The translations under genes and the position numbers were made by a program. Below the pieces are notes generated by a model, which saw only the letters and a program-made list of their open reading frames with translations, was not told where the DNA came from and ran no database searches. Source: SUG1106 sp051883095 (GTDB lineage Bacteria; Bacillota; Clostridia; Peptostreptococcales; Anaerovoracaceae). From it: a stretch of 64,000 nt of DNA. This document shows, one piece after another, positions 31,712 through 41,481 of this stretch (the first letter of the stretch is position 1; every line of letters starts with the position of its first letter). The DNA lies in NCBI GenBank assembly GCA_051883095.1, contig JBJETB010000092.1:1-64000 (forward strand), read 5' to 3'.

Positions 31712-33037
31712 ATGGAAATTATTTTGAATCCTATAGTAATTGCGGTAGCTCTTCTTATAGTGCTCTGCATGCTTAAGATCAATGTATTGCTTTCTCTTCT
31801 GATTTCAGCCATGGCCGCAGGGCTGCTGGCAGGAATGTCTGCAGGTGACACAATGGGCATTCTGATTTCGGGGATGGGAGGCAATGCGCAGACTGCTCTC
31901 AGCTACATCCTGCTGGGAATACTGGCAAGCGGTATGGCCTATACAGGTATAACGGAGATACTTTCGCAGAAAATTTCTCATGTGGCAGGTAAAAACAAGC
32001 TGGCTCTGATCATTTCTATAGCTGTCATAGCCTGCTGTTCGCAGAACCTGATACCTGTTCATATCGCTTTCATTCCTATATTGATACCGTCCCTTCTTCA
32101 TCTTATGAATGACATGAAGCTGGACAGAAGAAACGTTTCGTGCGCTCTTGCATTCGGCCTCAAGGCACCGTACATAGCTCTGCCTTTTGGTTTCGGATTC
32201 ATTTTTCAGGGCCTCATCTCAGATAATCTGAAGGCTAATGGAATGGATATAGATGTAGGAAATGTATGGCACTACACCTGGCCTCTGGGGGCATCTATGA
32301 TTATAGGCCTTATGGCGGCCTTGTTTGTTTTCAGAAAACCGAGAGAATATGAAAATCTGGAAGTTGCCGGCGCCGCACCTGTGGAACTCGATGAAAAGGG
32401 CAGGCCTATACGGCTTAAAATGAATGCTGCTCACTGGATTACCCTTGCTGCGGCAGTGGGAACTCTGGTCATCAACCTTCTTACAGACTCACTTCCCCTT
32501 GGAGCTCTGGCAGGCATAATCATCATGGTAGCAGGAGGGGCAGTCAAGGTGCGCGACCTTGAGACTGTAATTAAAAACGGCTTTACAATTATGGGCGTAA
32601 TCGCTTTCATCATGCTTGTTGCGGCAGGATATGCCAGTGTAATGAATGAAACCGGTGCTGTTCAGGAACTGGTTGAAGCTTCTCTTTCCATCATGGGAGG
32701 AAGCAAATTTATAGCTGCAGCCGTAATGATGTTCATAGGTCTCATCATAACAATCGGTATAGGAACCTCCTTCGGAACAATTCCTGTGCTTGCTGTGCTT
32801 TACGTTCCTCTCTGTGCTCAGATGGGCTTCAGTGTGGGAGGTACTGTAATGCTCATTGCCGCAGCTGCTGCCCTGGGAGACGCAGGTTCTCCTGCATCGG
32901 ATACAACTCTGGGACCCACATCAGGTCTTAATGCTGACGGACAGCACGACCACATATGGGATACATGCGTGCCTACAGCACTTTGCTATAATATTCCTAT
33001 TGCGCTCTGTGCAATCTTCGTGGCGCCGCTTCTGTAA
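31712..33037 (+). CDS. YuiF-like amino-acid/Na+ carrier
   Basis: 441-residue polytopic protein. The N terminus and the C-terminal block GDAGSPASDTTLGPTSGLNADGQHDHIWDT-type (32877-32960) match the YuiF branch of the Na_H_antiporter superfamily; GIGTSFGTIPVLAVLY is the other motif. Members are putative amino-acid permeases. AAAGGAG precedes the ATG. It has a sigma-54 promoter with two operators of the Kdd-like activator, so it shares regulation with the carrier at 27204. A lysine-related substrate is an inference from the regulator. Confidence 0.85.
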   Translation: MEIILNPIVIAVALLIVLCMLKINVLLSLLISAMAAGLLAGMSAGDTMGILISGMGGNAQTALSYILLGILASGMAYTGITEILSQKISHVAGKNKLALIISIAVIACCSQNLIPVHIAFIPILIPSLLHLMNDMKLDRRNVSCALAFGLKAPYIALPFGFGFIFQGLISDNLKANGMDIDVGNVWHYTWPLGASMIIGLMAALFVFRKPREYENLEVAGAAPVELDEKGRPIRLKMNAAHWITLAAAVGTLVINLLTDSLPLGALAGIIIMVAGGAVKVRDLETVIKNGFTIMGVIAFIMLVAAGYASVMNETGAVQELVEASLSIMGGSKFIAAAVMMFIGLIITIGIGTSFGTIPVLAVLYVPLCAQMGFSVGGTVMLIAAAAALGDAGSPASDTTLGPTSGLNADGQHDHIWDTCVPTALCYNIPIALCAIFVAPLL

Positions 33038-33136
33038 CTGACAATCCGGACCGAAATTTTTTACTGAAAATATTAATTATCTGCAACCTTTTCTCCTATG
33101 CATCGTCAATATGTGTGAAAAGGGAGGTATAAATAA

Positions 33137-34252
33137 ATGAATATCGAATTAAGAAAGGCTTTTAAGCAGATTATTGCCACCGGTATGGCCGCGGCCCTTG
33201 TGCTGACTGCCGTGATGCCGGTAACAGCGGATTACGCCCAGGCAGAACAGGGCAGAAGAGACTATTACTCATGTACCGAAAACGGGCAGGATGGAGACGG
33301 AATCCATGCGGGCGACACAATACGCGGAGGCGGTGACAGAATTGTCAACTCTGAGGCTGAGAAAGGTGTAGGAGGCTTCTACATAGTAGATACCAAGGGG
33401 AATATACTGGCACCTAATGCAGCAGACGAAAGTGGAGCAGGCGGAGCAGGCACCCTTTATACAGGACCGGCCAAAGGCCAGAAAGGCGCGCCGGAATATT
33501 ACTACAGCGACGGTCAGGCATTTTATCCTGAAGAATTCATTGACCTTGGATATCAGCTTGTGGTCAAATCCGCAGAAGATACGGAATACTGGATATCATC
33601 TGATCCAACCTCAACCGCACTTCGCAAAATTGTAGTTGAAGTGCAGCCAATTGAGTACAAAGTGGTTTACCACTGCAATGCCGGCAAATGCGAAAAGCTG
33701 GGATGCAAGGGATTCCACACAGACATTGTGACCATGGATAAGCTGCAGGAAGGCGGCGCGGCTGATTACGCCAAGGTGTGGGATGCAGAAGGCTTCAAGG
33801 CATACAACATGATGTTCGATGAGTGGAACACCAGTGCTGACGGAACCGGAACAGCTCTCCAGCAGGGAGAACCTGTTACTGCAGAGCTTCTCCTTACTGC
33901 GGATGTTATGGATATTGTAGACATCTATGCCCAGTGGGACGACGCCGATATGGTAAAAAAGGTGAAGAGCCAGAAGATTACCGGAGTCAAGGCTGTTGCC
34001 GGCAAAGGGAAGGTTACCATCAAGTGGTCCAACGAGGCTTATGCAGACGGATATGTGATCTACCGCTCAACGGCCAAGACAAAGGGATTCAAGAAGGTTA
34101 TCACAACCTCAAGTTCTAAATCATCCTTTGTTAACAAGAAGGGCATCAAGGCGGGAAAGAGATATTACTACAAAGTAAGAGGCTATGTAGAAATCAACGG
34201 AAAGAAGATTTACACCAAATACAGCAGCACCGTAAGTGCGGTTGTGAAATAA
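33137..34252 (+). CDS. Secreted protein with InlB-type repeat and fibronectin type III domain
   Basis: 371 residues. A signal peptide (1 to about 36, ending in TADYAQA) is followed by a region with no recognised fold (40-165). A bacterial InlB/Listeria-type repeat comes next (KVVYHCNAGKCEKLGC to DIVDIYAQW, about 175-275) with three cysteines, CNAGKCEKLGC, then a C-terminal fibronectin type III-like domain (ITGVKAVAGKGKVTIKWSNE to YSSTVSAVV). There is no LPxTG or membrane anchor. Such modules are common in clostridial surface or secreted adhesins. GGGAGGT upstream supports the start; a terminator follows. Confidence 0.82.
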   Translation: MNIELRKAFKQIIATGMAAALVLTAVMPVTADYAQAEQGRRDYYSCTENGQDGDGIHAGDTIRGGGDRIVNSEAEKGVGGFYIVDTKGNILAPNAADESGAGGAGTLYTGPAKGQKGAPEYYYSDGQAFYPEEFIDLGYQLVVKSAEDTEYWISSDPTSTALRKIVVEVQPIEYKVVYHCNAGKCEKLGCKGFHTDIVTMDKLQEGGAADYAKVWDAEGFKAYNMMFDEWNTSADGTGTALQQGEPVTAELLLTADVMDIVDIYAQWDDADMVKKVKSQKITGVKAVAGKGKVTIKWSNEAYADGYVIYRSTAKTKGFKKVITTSSSKSSFVNKKGIKAGKRYYYKVRGYVEINGKKIYTKYSSTVSAVVK

Positions 34253-34283
34253 CGGATAAAGAATAATAAAGTATACTAGAGAG

Positions 34284-34324
34284 AAACAGCAGGAACTGTC
34301 TATTGCCAGGCCTGCTGTTTTTTT
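34284..34324 (+). terminator. Rho-independent terminator after the secreted protein gene
   Basis: AAACAGCAGG (34284-34293) pairs with CCTGCTGTTT (34311-34320), followed by TTTT. Confidence 0.85.
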
Positions 34325-34823
34325 GGTATCCGATTTTATTGATGTTTTGCATTTTTTCTTCAGGACACTCGATGAGCCGCAGCATTGAGTTTTATGCAAA
34401 AAAGTAACGCCAAGACCGCAAACGTTGAAATTAAACCAGTCACGTTACACGAGGCATATAGGGCTCCAGTAATATAATCCCATAAGTCCGAAATATTAAC
34501 ATATATGGGCGTTATTCTATAGACATAATGCCTGTAAAATGCATATAAAAAGTGATTTGAGATTTTATTGCGTAACATTTTAATATTTTTATGCGGCACA
34601 GAGCGTTTCAGATTACAAAAATGTATAAAAAGCAGTATAGACCTGCCCCAATTAACTTTGATTATCCTTTCTTTGATGATTTAATAACTAAACGCTCGCA
34701 ATATACGGGAAATCTTTATGCAATCTTAATATCCTGCTCATCTTGCTTATGCACATTTAATGTGGATAAAGATATTATAAAGATGCTGTAAAGATTAAAT
34801 TAAGATTGCACAGAGGTGAGAGA
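34325..34823. other. Gene-free AT-rich spacer before the Ktr operon
   Basis: About 500 nt. Short ORFs occur on both strands but have no ribosome site or recognisable product. One minus-strand stretch has a hydrophobic run (GLISTFAVLALLFCIKL) that might be a gene remnant. I looked for a c-di-AMP riboswitch, common before Ktr genes, and could not recognise one. Confidence 0.5.
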
Positions 34824-36158
34824 ATGCGTATCGCTTATAACGGCAGACAAATATCTTCCTTTCAGATTATAATTATAGGTTTTCTATCTGCAATATTGAT
34901 AGGAACACTTCTGCTTATGCTTCCCGTTTCAGCACAGAACGGGAAAGTGACACCTTTTGCAGATGCGCTGTTTACTTCCACCTCAGCTGTCTGCGTGACA
35001 GGACTTGTTATACATGACACCGCAACCTACTGGTCCACCTTCGGACAGCTGGTCATTATGACGCTTATACAGATAGGAGGTATGGGAGTTGTAACCATTG
35101 CTGTGTCCATCGCAATTGTTTCGGGACGGAGGATTGGCCTGATGCAGCGCAGTACCATGCAGGAAGCTATCTCTGCTCCTCATGTGGGCGGCATAGTCCG
35201 TATGACGGGATTTATACTTAAGGTAACTATCGGCGTCGAGCTAATCGGCGCTGTACTGCTTTCTTCTGTATTCTGCAGAGAGTTCGGAATAACCAGAGGA
35301 ATATGGTATTCACTGTTTCACTCAGTGTCCGCTTTCTGCAATGCAGGCTTTGATCTGATGGGGATAAAGGAACCTTTTTCTTCCCTGACGTCATATGCAT
35401 CCAGTCCGGTTATCAATATGGTGATAATGTCGCTGATTATTATCGGCGGGATAGGCTTCATCACATGGGATGATATCAGGCGCAACAGACTACATTTCAG
35501 AAAATACCGGATGCAGAGCAAAATCATCATAATAGTCACCGCATTTTTAATTGTGTTTCCGGCCATGTATTTTTTCTTCTTTGAGTATGAGAATATGTCC
35601 TTCGGAAAGCGTTTACTGTGTTCCCTGTTTCAGGCGGTCACTCCGAGGACGGCAGGCTTTAACACTGCAGACATGACAGACTTAAGCGAAACAGGCCAGA
35701 CTATTATAGTACTCCTTATGCTCACAGGCGGCTCACCGGGGTCCACAGCAGGAGGTATGAAGACAACCACAGCTGCAGTACTGCTATTTACTGCATTTTC
35801 TGTATTTCAGAAAAAAGACAATACACACTTCTTCGGCCGCAGAGTTTCTCATGATGCAGAAAGAAGTGCTGCAGCCATAGCACTTATGTACATTGCTCTC
35901 CCGCTTATCGGAGCAATGATCATCAGCAGTATTGAGAACATTCCTGTGCTGACAGCCATGTTCGAGGTTGCCTCTGCCATAGGAACAGTCGGATTATCTC
36001 TTGGGATAACTTCAAATCTCTGCATGATTTCCAGGACTCTTCTCATTGGGCTGATGTTCTTTGGAAGAGTCGGAGGACTGACATTGATTTTTGCAGCATT
36101 TTCAAGAAAGAATTATGATAGTTACAAATTCCCGCAGGAAACAATCACTGTAGGTTAA
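34824..36158 (+). CDS. ktrB: Potassium uptake channel subunit, KtrB/TrkH type
   Basis: Membrane subunit of a K+ (or Na+-coupled K+) uptake system. 444 residues from ATG 34824 (GAGGTGAGAG upstream; an earlier in-frame ATG at 34806 is the less likely start). Selectivity-filter-type loops are visible: TSTSAVCVTGL in the first pore repeat, SVSAFCNAGFDL in the second, TPRTAGFNT in the third and AIGTVGLSLG in the fourth, each with the filter glycine. The length and the lack of TrkH's extra N-terminal helices favour KtrB. The RCK subunit gene follows 15 nt later. Confidence 0.93.
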   Translation: MRIAYNGRQISSFQIIIIGFLSAILIGTLLLMLPVSAQNGKVTPFADALFTSTSAVCVTGLVIHDTATYWSTFGQLVIMTLIQIGGMGVVTIAVSIAIVSGRRIGLMQRSTMQEAISAPHVGGIVRMTGFILKVTIGVELIGAVLLSSVFCREFGITRGIWYSLFHSVSAFCNAGFDLMGIKEPFSSLTSYASSPVINMVIMSLIIIGGIGFITWDDIRRNRLHFRKYRMQSKIIIIVTAFLIVFPAMYFFFFEYENMSFGKRLLCSLFQAVTPRTAGFNTADMTDLSETGQTIIVLLMLTGGSPGSTAGGMKTTTAAVLLFTAFSVFQKKDNTHFFGRRVSHDAERSAAAIALMYIALPLIGAMIISSIENIPVLTAMFEVASAIGTVGLSLGITSNLCMISRTLLIGLMFFGRVGGLTLIFAAFSRKNYDSYKFPQETITVG

Positions 36159-36173
36159 AAGGAGAGGATAAAA

Positions 36174-36821
36174 ATGAAAACAATTCTGCTTATAGGTCTT
36201 GGCCGTTTCGGCAGGCACCTTGCCATAAAATTAAATGAGCTGCATCATCAGGTTATGGCAGTAGACAAGAGAGAAAGCCGTGTGGATGAGGTTCTTCCTT
36301 ATGTCACAAACGGTCAGATAGGAGATGGGACCAATCCGGAATTCCTTCGTTCTCTTGGTGTGCGCAATTTTGACCTCTGTATCGTGGCGATAGGCGATGA
36401 TTTTCAGAGTTCACTGGAAACCACTTCTTTCCTGAAGGAACTTGGTGCGAAAAAGGTAATTTCCAGAGCATGTCAGGACGTCCAGGCGAAATTCCTTCTC
36501 CATAACGGTGCTGACGAAGTAGTATATCCCGAAAAACAGATGGCGAACTGGACAGCCATACGCTACAGTGCAGACAGAGTTTTTGACTTCATGGAACTGG
36601 ATGACCGGTATGCGGTCTTCGAGATATCCGTGCCGCCAAACTGGATTGGAAAAAGTATCGGCGATCTTGACATAAGAAAGAAATACAATATTAACGTCAT
36701 GGCACTGAAGCACAACGATGTTTTAAATATGGACATATCATCAGACACATATCTTACCGGCGCGGAAACTATGCTGGTGCTTGGTGAAATGAAGAATGTA
36801 GAAAAATTTCTACACATTTAG
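36174..36821 (+). CDS. ktrA: Potassium uptake regulatory subunit, KtrA/TrkA type
   Basis: Cytoplasmic RCK protein that gates KtrB. 215 residues with an N-terminal Rossmann fold (ILLIGLGRFGRHLAIKL, Gly-x-Gly-x-x-Gly; VDKRE binding the nucleotide ribose; IVAIGDD) and a C-terminal TrkA-C domain (about 135-215) that in homologues binds c-di-AMP. It forms an operon with ktrB and is followed by kdpDE 80 nt on. Confidence 0.94.
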   Translation: MKTILLIGLGRFGRHLAIKLNELHHQVMAVDKRESRVDEVLPYVTNGQIGDGTNPEFLRSLGVRNFDLCIVAIGDDFQSSLETTSFLKELGAKKVISRACQDVQAKFLLHNGADEVVYPEKQMANWTAIRYSADRVFDFMELDDRYAVFEISVPPNWIGKSIGDLDIRKKYNINVMALKHNDVLNMDISSDTYLTGAETMLVLGEMKNVEKFLHI

Positions 36822-36840
36822 ATGAATATTATCGTCCCTA

Positions 36841-36849
36841 TGGTATAAT
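36841..36849 (+). promoter_or_regulatory. Possible extended -10 promoter before kdpD
   Basis: TGGTATAAT just after ktrA is an extended -10 element; no good -35 box lies 17 nt upstream. kdpDE may be read from here and from the ktr promoter. Confidence 0.4.
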
Positions 36850-36900
36850 GAATTTGGCAGCTCTGGACACTGCACGGCCACAAGATAAGGAGATATTTAA

Positions 36901-39552
36901 ATGGAAAAAGTCAGGGACAAAGGACATCTTAAAATATTCTTTGGATATGCTGCCGGTGTTGGCAAAACTTATTCCATGCTTAAAGCTGCTCATGCGGCAA
37001 AGCAACGCGGGATAGATGTGGTGTGCGGATATATCGAACCTCATGGGAGGACACAGACAGCGGCACTCATGAACGGTCTGAAAAATATACCTCCGCTTAA
37101 AATCATGCATAATTCCATCGAATTAAGAGAATTCGACATAGACGCCGCGATAGCAAGGCATCCTCAGCTGATACTTGTTGACGAACTGGCCCATACCAAT
37201 GCTGACGGATGTCGACATTCGAAAAGGTATCAGGATATACAGGAGCTGCTTGCAGCAGGCATAGATGTTTACACCACTGTAAACGTTCAGCATATAGAGA
37301 GCTTAAATGATTTGGTTGCCTCCATCACAGGCATTACCGTGCGTGAACGTATTCCTGATTCCGTATTTGATGATTCAGATCAGGTCGAACTGGTAGACAT
37401 AGAGCCGCAGGAACTGATAGACCGGTTTAAATCGGGAAATGTATACAGCGAAGTGCAGGATCAGAGAGCGGCTGACAACTTCTTTACCGTTGAAAACCTT
37501 ACAGCGCTGAGAGAAATTGCTCTCAGACGCTGTGCAGACAGGGTGAACATTCTTACCGAGAGCACCCGCATCAAGAACAACTCAAGTTATCATACCGACG
37601 AGCATATTCTTGTGTGCCTGTCCTCTGCACCTTCCAATGCTAAAATAATAAGAACAGCGGCAAGAATGGCCAGTGCTTTCAGAGGCGCATTTACAGCTTT
37701 GTTTGTAGAAACACCTGACTTTGAGACCATGAGCGAAGAAAACAAAAAACGTCTGCGTTCAAACATGAGGCTGGCCCAGCAGCTGGGAGCCTCCATAGAA
37801 ACTGTATACGGTGAGGATGTTTCTCTTCAGATTTCGGAGTTTGCCAGACTTTCAGGCGTTTCCAAAATTGTAATAGGAAGAAGTGCAGCAGCCAGAAAGC
37901 ACATCTTCAATAAACCGACACTTACTGAGAAGCTGATAGCCACATCTCCTGATCTTGATATATATGTAATTCCCGACACAACCGGAGCCATGTCAGGGTA
38001 CCGCCCCGAAAAAAGCAGAAAAAAAGGAAAATCAGCCTTTTCAATTCCGGACATTTTAAAGAGTGCATCAATACTGGCTGCTGCCAGCCTGATAGGGATG
38101 ATATTTGACAGCCTTGGCTTTACAGAGGTAAATATAATCACAGTGTACATACTGGGTGTTCTGCTCATCTCAGTAGCTGCAGATCACAGAATATACAGCC
38201 TGCTTTCTTCTGTTATCAGTGTGATTGTTTTTAATTTTCTTTTTACAGAGCCCAGATATACGCTTCTGGCATACGATAGCGGATATCCAGTAACCTTTGT
38301 GGTAATGTTTCTGGCGGCTTTCATTACAGGTTCACTGGCGGTAAAGCTAAAAAGCCATGCACACAGGTCAGCTCAGGCAGCATATAGAACCAAGGTTCTT
38401 TTTGATACCAATCAGCTGCTTCAGCGTGCCGACGATAACGATGAAATTATTGCAGTAACTGCCGGTCAGCTGGTGAAGCTGCTTGACACGGATGTGATAG
38501 TTTACCCTGCGACAGACGGCAAACTAGGTGAACCTCACATTTTTACTGTCGACGGTGAAGCTCCTGATGCTGACTATACATCGGACAACGAAAGGGCTGT
38601 GGCCGGTTGGGTACTTAAGAACAATAAACATGCAGGAGCAACTACGGATACTCTTTCCAGTGCAAAATGCCTGTATCTGTCAATCAGAGTAAACCACAAT
38701 GTTTACGGCGTTGCAGGAATTGCTGTAAAAGGAGGCCCTCCCGATGCCTTTGAGAGCAGCATCATGCTTTCAATTCTGGGAGAAAGTGCACTGGCCATGG
38801 AAAACGAAAAAAATTACAAGGAAAAAGAAGAAGCAGCCGTTGTGGCAAGAAACGAACAGCTTCGTTCGAACCTGCTGCGTGCTATTTCCCACGATCTCCG
38901 TACGCCATTGACTTCCATTTCCGGAAACGCCAGCAATCTTATGTCAAACGGTGAGTCTTTTGACATTTCCACACGTAAACGTCTTTATTCAGACATTTAC
39001 GATGATTCAATGTGGCTAATAAACCTGGTTGAAAACCTGCTTTCTGTTACCCGCCTTGACGACGGACGGATGCAGCTTCATATTTCGGCAGAGCTTATGG
39101 AGGATGTTGTGTCTGAAGCTCTTCTGCACATTAACAGGAAAGGCTCAGAACATAATATCGTGGTAAATCACTCTGACGAGTTCCTTCTGGCACGAATGGA
39201 TGCCAAGCTTATAGTGCAGGTTATCATCAATATAGTTGACAATGCAATTAAATACACGCCTGCCGGATCAAATATCACTATTGAAACCATGAGACAGGGA
39301 AATGAAGCCGTTGTGAGAATTGCTGATGACGGGCCGGGTATCCCTGATGATGCCAAGAAGCGCGTATTTGATATGTTTTACAGCGGAGCCAACAAGGTTG
39401 CCGACAGCAGACGCAGTCTGGGGCTGGGCCTTGCACTCTGCAAATCAATTATCACTGTTCACGGAGGTAAAATTACCGTGGAGGACAATAAGCCCCATGG
39501 CACGATCTTTTCATTTACATTACCGGCAGAGGAGGCACATCTGAATGAATAA
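36901..39552 (+). CDS. kdpD: Sensor histidine kinase KdpD
   Basis: Membrane sensor kinase responding to K+ limitation. 883 residues: KdpD N-terminal domain with the Walker-type FFGYAAGVGKTYSM (1-210, including DELAHTN and YTTVNVQHIESLND), a Usp-like domain (about 230-360), four membrane spans of the DUF4118 type (about 385-490), a GAF-like region, then the kinase core with phospho-acceptor His664 (ISHDLRTPLTS) and ATPase motifs NIVDNAIKYTP, ADDGPGIPD and GLGLALCKSII. All catalytic features are intact. kdpE overlaps its end by 8 nt. No kdpFABC is present; the K+ genes next to it are ktrB-ktrA. Confidence 0.95.
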   Translation: MEKVRDKGHLKIFFGYAAGVGKTYSMLKAAHAAKQRGIDVVCGYIEPHGRTQTAALMNGLKNIPPLKIMHNSIELREFDIDAAIARHPQLILVDELAHTNADGCRHSKRYQDIQELLAAGIDVYTTVNVQHIESLNDLVASITGITVRERIPDSVFDDSDQVELVDIEPQELIDRFKSGNVYSEVQDQRAADNFFTVENLTALREIALRRCADRVNILTESTRIKNNSSYHTDEHILVCLSSAPSNAKIIRTAARMASAFRGAFTALFVETPDFETMSEENKKRLRSNMRLAQQLGASIETVYGEDVSLQISEFARLSGVSKIVIGRSAAARKHIFNKPTLTEKLIATSPDLDIYVIPDTTGAMSGYRPEKSRKKGKSAFSIPDILKSASILAAASLIGMIFDSLGFTEVNIITVYILGVLLISVAADHRIYSLLSSVISVIVFNFLFTEPRYTLLAYDSGYPVTFVVMFLAAFITGSLAVKLKSHAHRSAQAAYRTKVLFDTNQLLQRADDNDEIIAVTAGQLVKLLDTDVIVYPATDGKLGEPHIFTVDGEAPDADYTSDNERAVAGWVLKNNKHAGATTDTLSSAKCLYLSIRVNHNVYGVAGIAVKGGPPDAFESSIMLSILGESALAMENEKNYKEKEEAAVVARNEQLRSNLLRAISHDLRTPLTSISGNASNLMSNGESFDISTRKRLYSDIYDDSMWLINLVENLLSVTRLDDGRMQLHISAELMEDVVSEALLHINRKGSEHNIVVNHSDEFLLARMDAKLIVQVIINIVDNAIKYTPAGSNITIETMRQGNEAVVRIADDGPGIPDDAKKRVFDMFYSGANKVADSRRSLGLGLALCKSIITVHGGKITVEDNKPHGTIFSFTLPAEEAHLNE

Positions 39553-40246
39553 GCTTTTAATATTAGTCGTTGAGGACGACTCTTCAGTAAGAAATCTGAT
39601 TACAACAACGCTTGAAACCCACGGATATCGTTTCAGAACCGCTTCAAACGGCAACTCTGCGGTTATGGAGGCATCTTCCCACAATCCTGATATAATTCTT
39701 CTGGATCTGGGACTGCCGGATATTGACGGTGTAGATGTCATAAAAAAAATACGCACCTGGTCCAATGTTCCGATTATCGTAATCAGCGCCAGAAGTGAAG
39801 ACACAGATAAAATAGATGCGCTGGATGCCGGAGCTGATGACTATCTTACCAAGCCGTTCTCTGTGGAAGAACTGCTGGCAAGGCTCAGGGTCACTCAGAG
39901 AAGGCTTGCTATCATGCAAAACGACGGTCAGACTGAAAATTCTGTTTTTATCAATGGTGACCTTAAGATTGACTATGCCGCAGGGTGTGCCTACCTTAAG
40001 AATGAGGAACTGCATCTGACACCTATTGAATACAAACTGCTATGTCTGCTTTCTCATAATGTTGGAAAGGTTCTGACGCACACTTTTATCACTCAGAAAA
40101 TATGGGGCAGCAGCTGGGATAACGATATCGCTTCTCTGCGTGTGTTTATGGCCACACTAAGAAAAAAGCTGGAGTCCGCACCTGATTCACCCCAGTATAT
40201 ACAGACTCATATCGGTGTAGGGTACCGTATGATGAAGGTTGAATAA
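39545..40246 (+). CDS. kdpE: Response regulator KdpE
   Basis: OmpR-type response regulator, 233 residues. Receiver domain with phosphorylatable Asp54 (LLDLGLPDIDG), acidic pocket VVEDDSS and the conserved Lys in YLTKPFSVEELLAR; winged-helix output domain with LTPIEYKLLCLLSHNVGKVLTH and VGVGYRM-like IGVGYRMMKVE at the end. It is translationally coupled to kdpD. Its target is probably the adjacent potassium operon, since no Kdp pump is seen. Confidence 0.95.
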   Translation: MNKLLILVVEDDSSVRNLITTTLETHGYRFRTASNGNSAVMEASSHNPDIILLDLGLPDIDGVDVIKKIRTWSNVPIIVISARSEDTDKIDALDAGADDYLTKPFSVEELLARLRVTQRRLAIMQNDGQTENSVFINGDLKIDYAAGCAYLKNEELHLTPIEYKLLCLLSHNVGKVLTHTFITQKIWGSSWDNDIASLRVFMATLRKKLESAPDSPQYIQTHIGVGYRMMKVE

Positions 40247-40286
40247 AAAAGTCCCGGGGATTTTGTAAGTTCCCCGGGACTTTTTT
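40245..40286. terminator. Bidirectional terminator between kdpE and the anti-sigma gene
   Basis: AAAAAAGTCCCGGGGA (40245-40260) pairs with TCCCCGGGACTTTTTT (40271-40286) over 16 bp, loop of 10 nt. Confidence 0.95.
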
Positions 40287-41481
40287 ATTCAACACGCTTC
40301 AGATATTCCGCTGTAACTGCAGGAATACAGTATGTTACGAAGTCTTTCTGCCCGTCGAAGTATATGCACTCATCGGGGCTTTCATATTCCGCAACCACAA
40401 AATAGCAAGGCAGCATGTATTCATCTCCGGTCATTTCTCTGTTATAGCCGAGGAAGATTTTCTGTATATTGGAAGCACCCTGCGCCTTTGCCTGTTCTGC
40501 CGCTTCGGAAGGTGATATAAGAGGATAGTCGCCTATGTTTTCCAGAGCCTCTTTCGGATCGTATCTGATGTAATTGATCCGTCCCTCTTCATCGGTATAA
40601 ATGACCACCTTGCCCGTATTGCTGCTGATAAGGTTTTCCTTATAATCTGAACAGCCTTCGTAGAAGGTGATATTATAGACCTGGTGGCCGTCCATCTCAT
40701 AGTCTCCTCGTTCAAGGCTTATCTGAGGGTTATCCAGTCCGAGCCTAGTGCCGTAGTTTTCTATAATGTATTCCGCCACCTGGCGTTTGTCTTCATAGGA
40801 CGCATAGTTGGAAGCATCATATTCTGCGGGAAGGCTTACCGGATTACTGAAGAATACGATGCCTGTCAGGTCGGGATATACACTTATCTGGAAATCATCT
40901 GTTACGGTATAGATGCGGCCTGCCGTGTCACCATCTTCAACTGCTTCCACGGGCTCGCCCAGGTAATTTTCCAGGATCACTGCAGTTTCATCATACTCAG
41001 TACCAAGCAGGAGCATGTACTTCATAAGCTGATTTTTCATGGCATCCATATCAAAGCTGACGTACTGAAGGGTATCGCGGTCTATATAAAATCTGCGCTT
41101 AAAAACAGGCATGGACTCAAGGCTGATGTTTTCGTCGTAAGGGACATCCTTGTAAAGCTCATCAGCACTTTTTGCCCAGTCAGGCTCGCCTTCGGCACCT
41201 TCAGAAGTGTTCCACCTGCTGTCAATCTGTATTGTTTCAAGATTATCCCCGCCGCCCCACAGACCTGTTCCGATGAAAATAATCAGGCAGGCGGCCAGGG
41301 CGCCAAAGGAATAAATCCATTTTTTACGTCTGTCGTGTGACGGTGAAGCCGAAGCTTCCATAATAATGTCAGGGCTGATGCCGCCGATTTCCCTGAAAAG
41401 TTTTTCAGAAGGACTGAGGCTGTCAGATTTCTGCGACTCAATGACTTTCAGCAAGTTTTTTTCTTTATCTGTTTCCATCAT
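40285..41481 (-). CDS. Membrane protein encoded with an ECF sigma factor; likely anti-sigma factor
   Basis: 398 residues with a cytoplasmic N terminus (1-53), one membrane span (about 54-74, WIYSFGALAACLIIFIGTGLW) and an extracytoplasmic region of about 320 residues with no recognised domain. The start ATG overlaps the stop of the sigma gene by 4 nt (ATGA), which argues for a sigma/anti-sigma pair. I recognise no zinc-binding HxxxCxxC anti-sigma motif, so the mode of binding is unclear. Confidence 0.7.
   Translation of the reverse strand: MMETDKEKNLLKVIESQKSDSLSPSEKLFREIGGISPDIIMEASASPSHDRRKKWIYSFGALAACLIIFIGTGLWGGGDNLETIQIDSRWNTSEGAEGEPDWAKSADELYKDVPYDENISLESMPVFKRRFYIDRDTLQYVSFDMDAMKNQLMKYMLLLGTEYDETAVILENYLGEPVEAVEDGDTAGRIYTVTDDFQISVYPDLTGIVFFSNPVSLPAEYDASNYASYEDKRQVAEYIIENYGTRLGLDNPQISLERGDYEMDGHQVYNITFYEGCSDYKENLISSNTGKVVIYTDEEGRINYIRYDPKEALENIGDYPLISPSEAAEQAKAQGASNIQKIFLGYNREMTGDEYMLPCYFVVAEYESPDECIYFDGQKDFVTYCIPAVTAEYLKRVE

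Noticed and set aside
34360..34599. 79-codon minus-strand ORF with a hydrophobic end
   Set aside because: No ribosome site and no family resemblance; might be a gene remnant but cannot be supported.
34591..34791. 66-codon ORF in the spacer before ktrB
   Set aside because: No ribosome site, no recognisable sequence pattern, AT-rich composition; likely a chance ORF.
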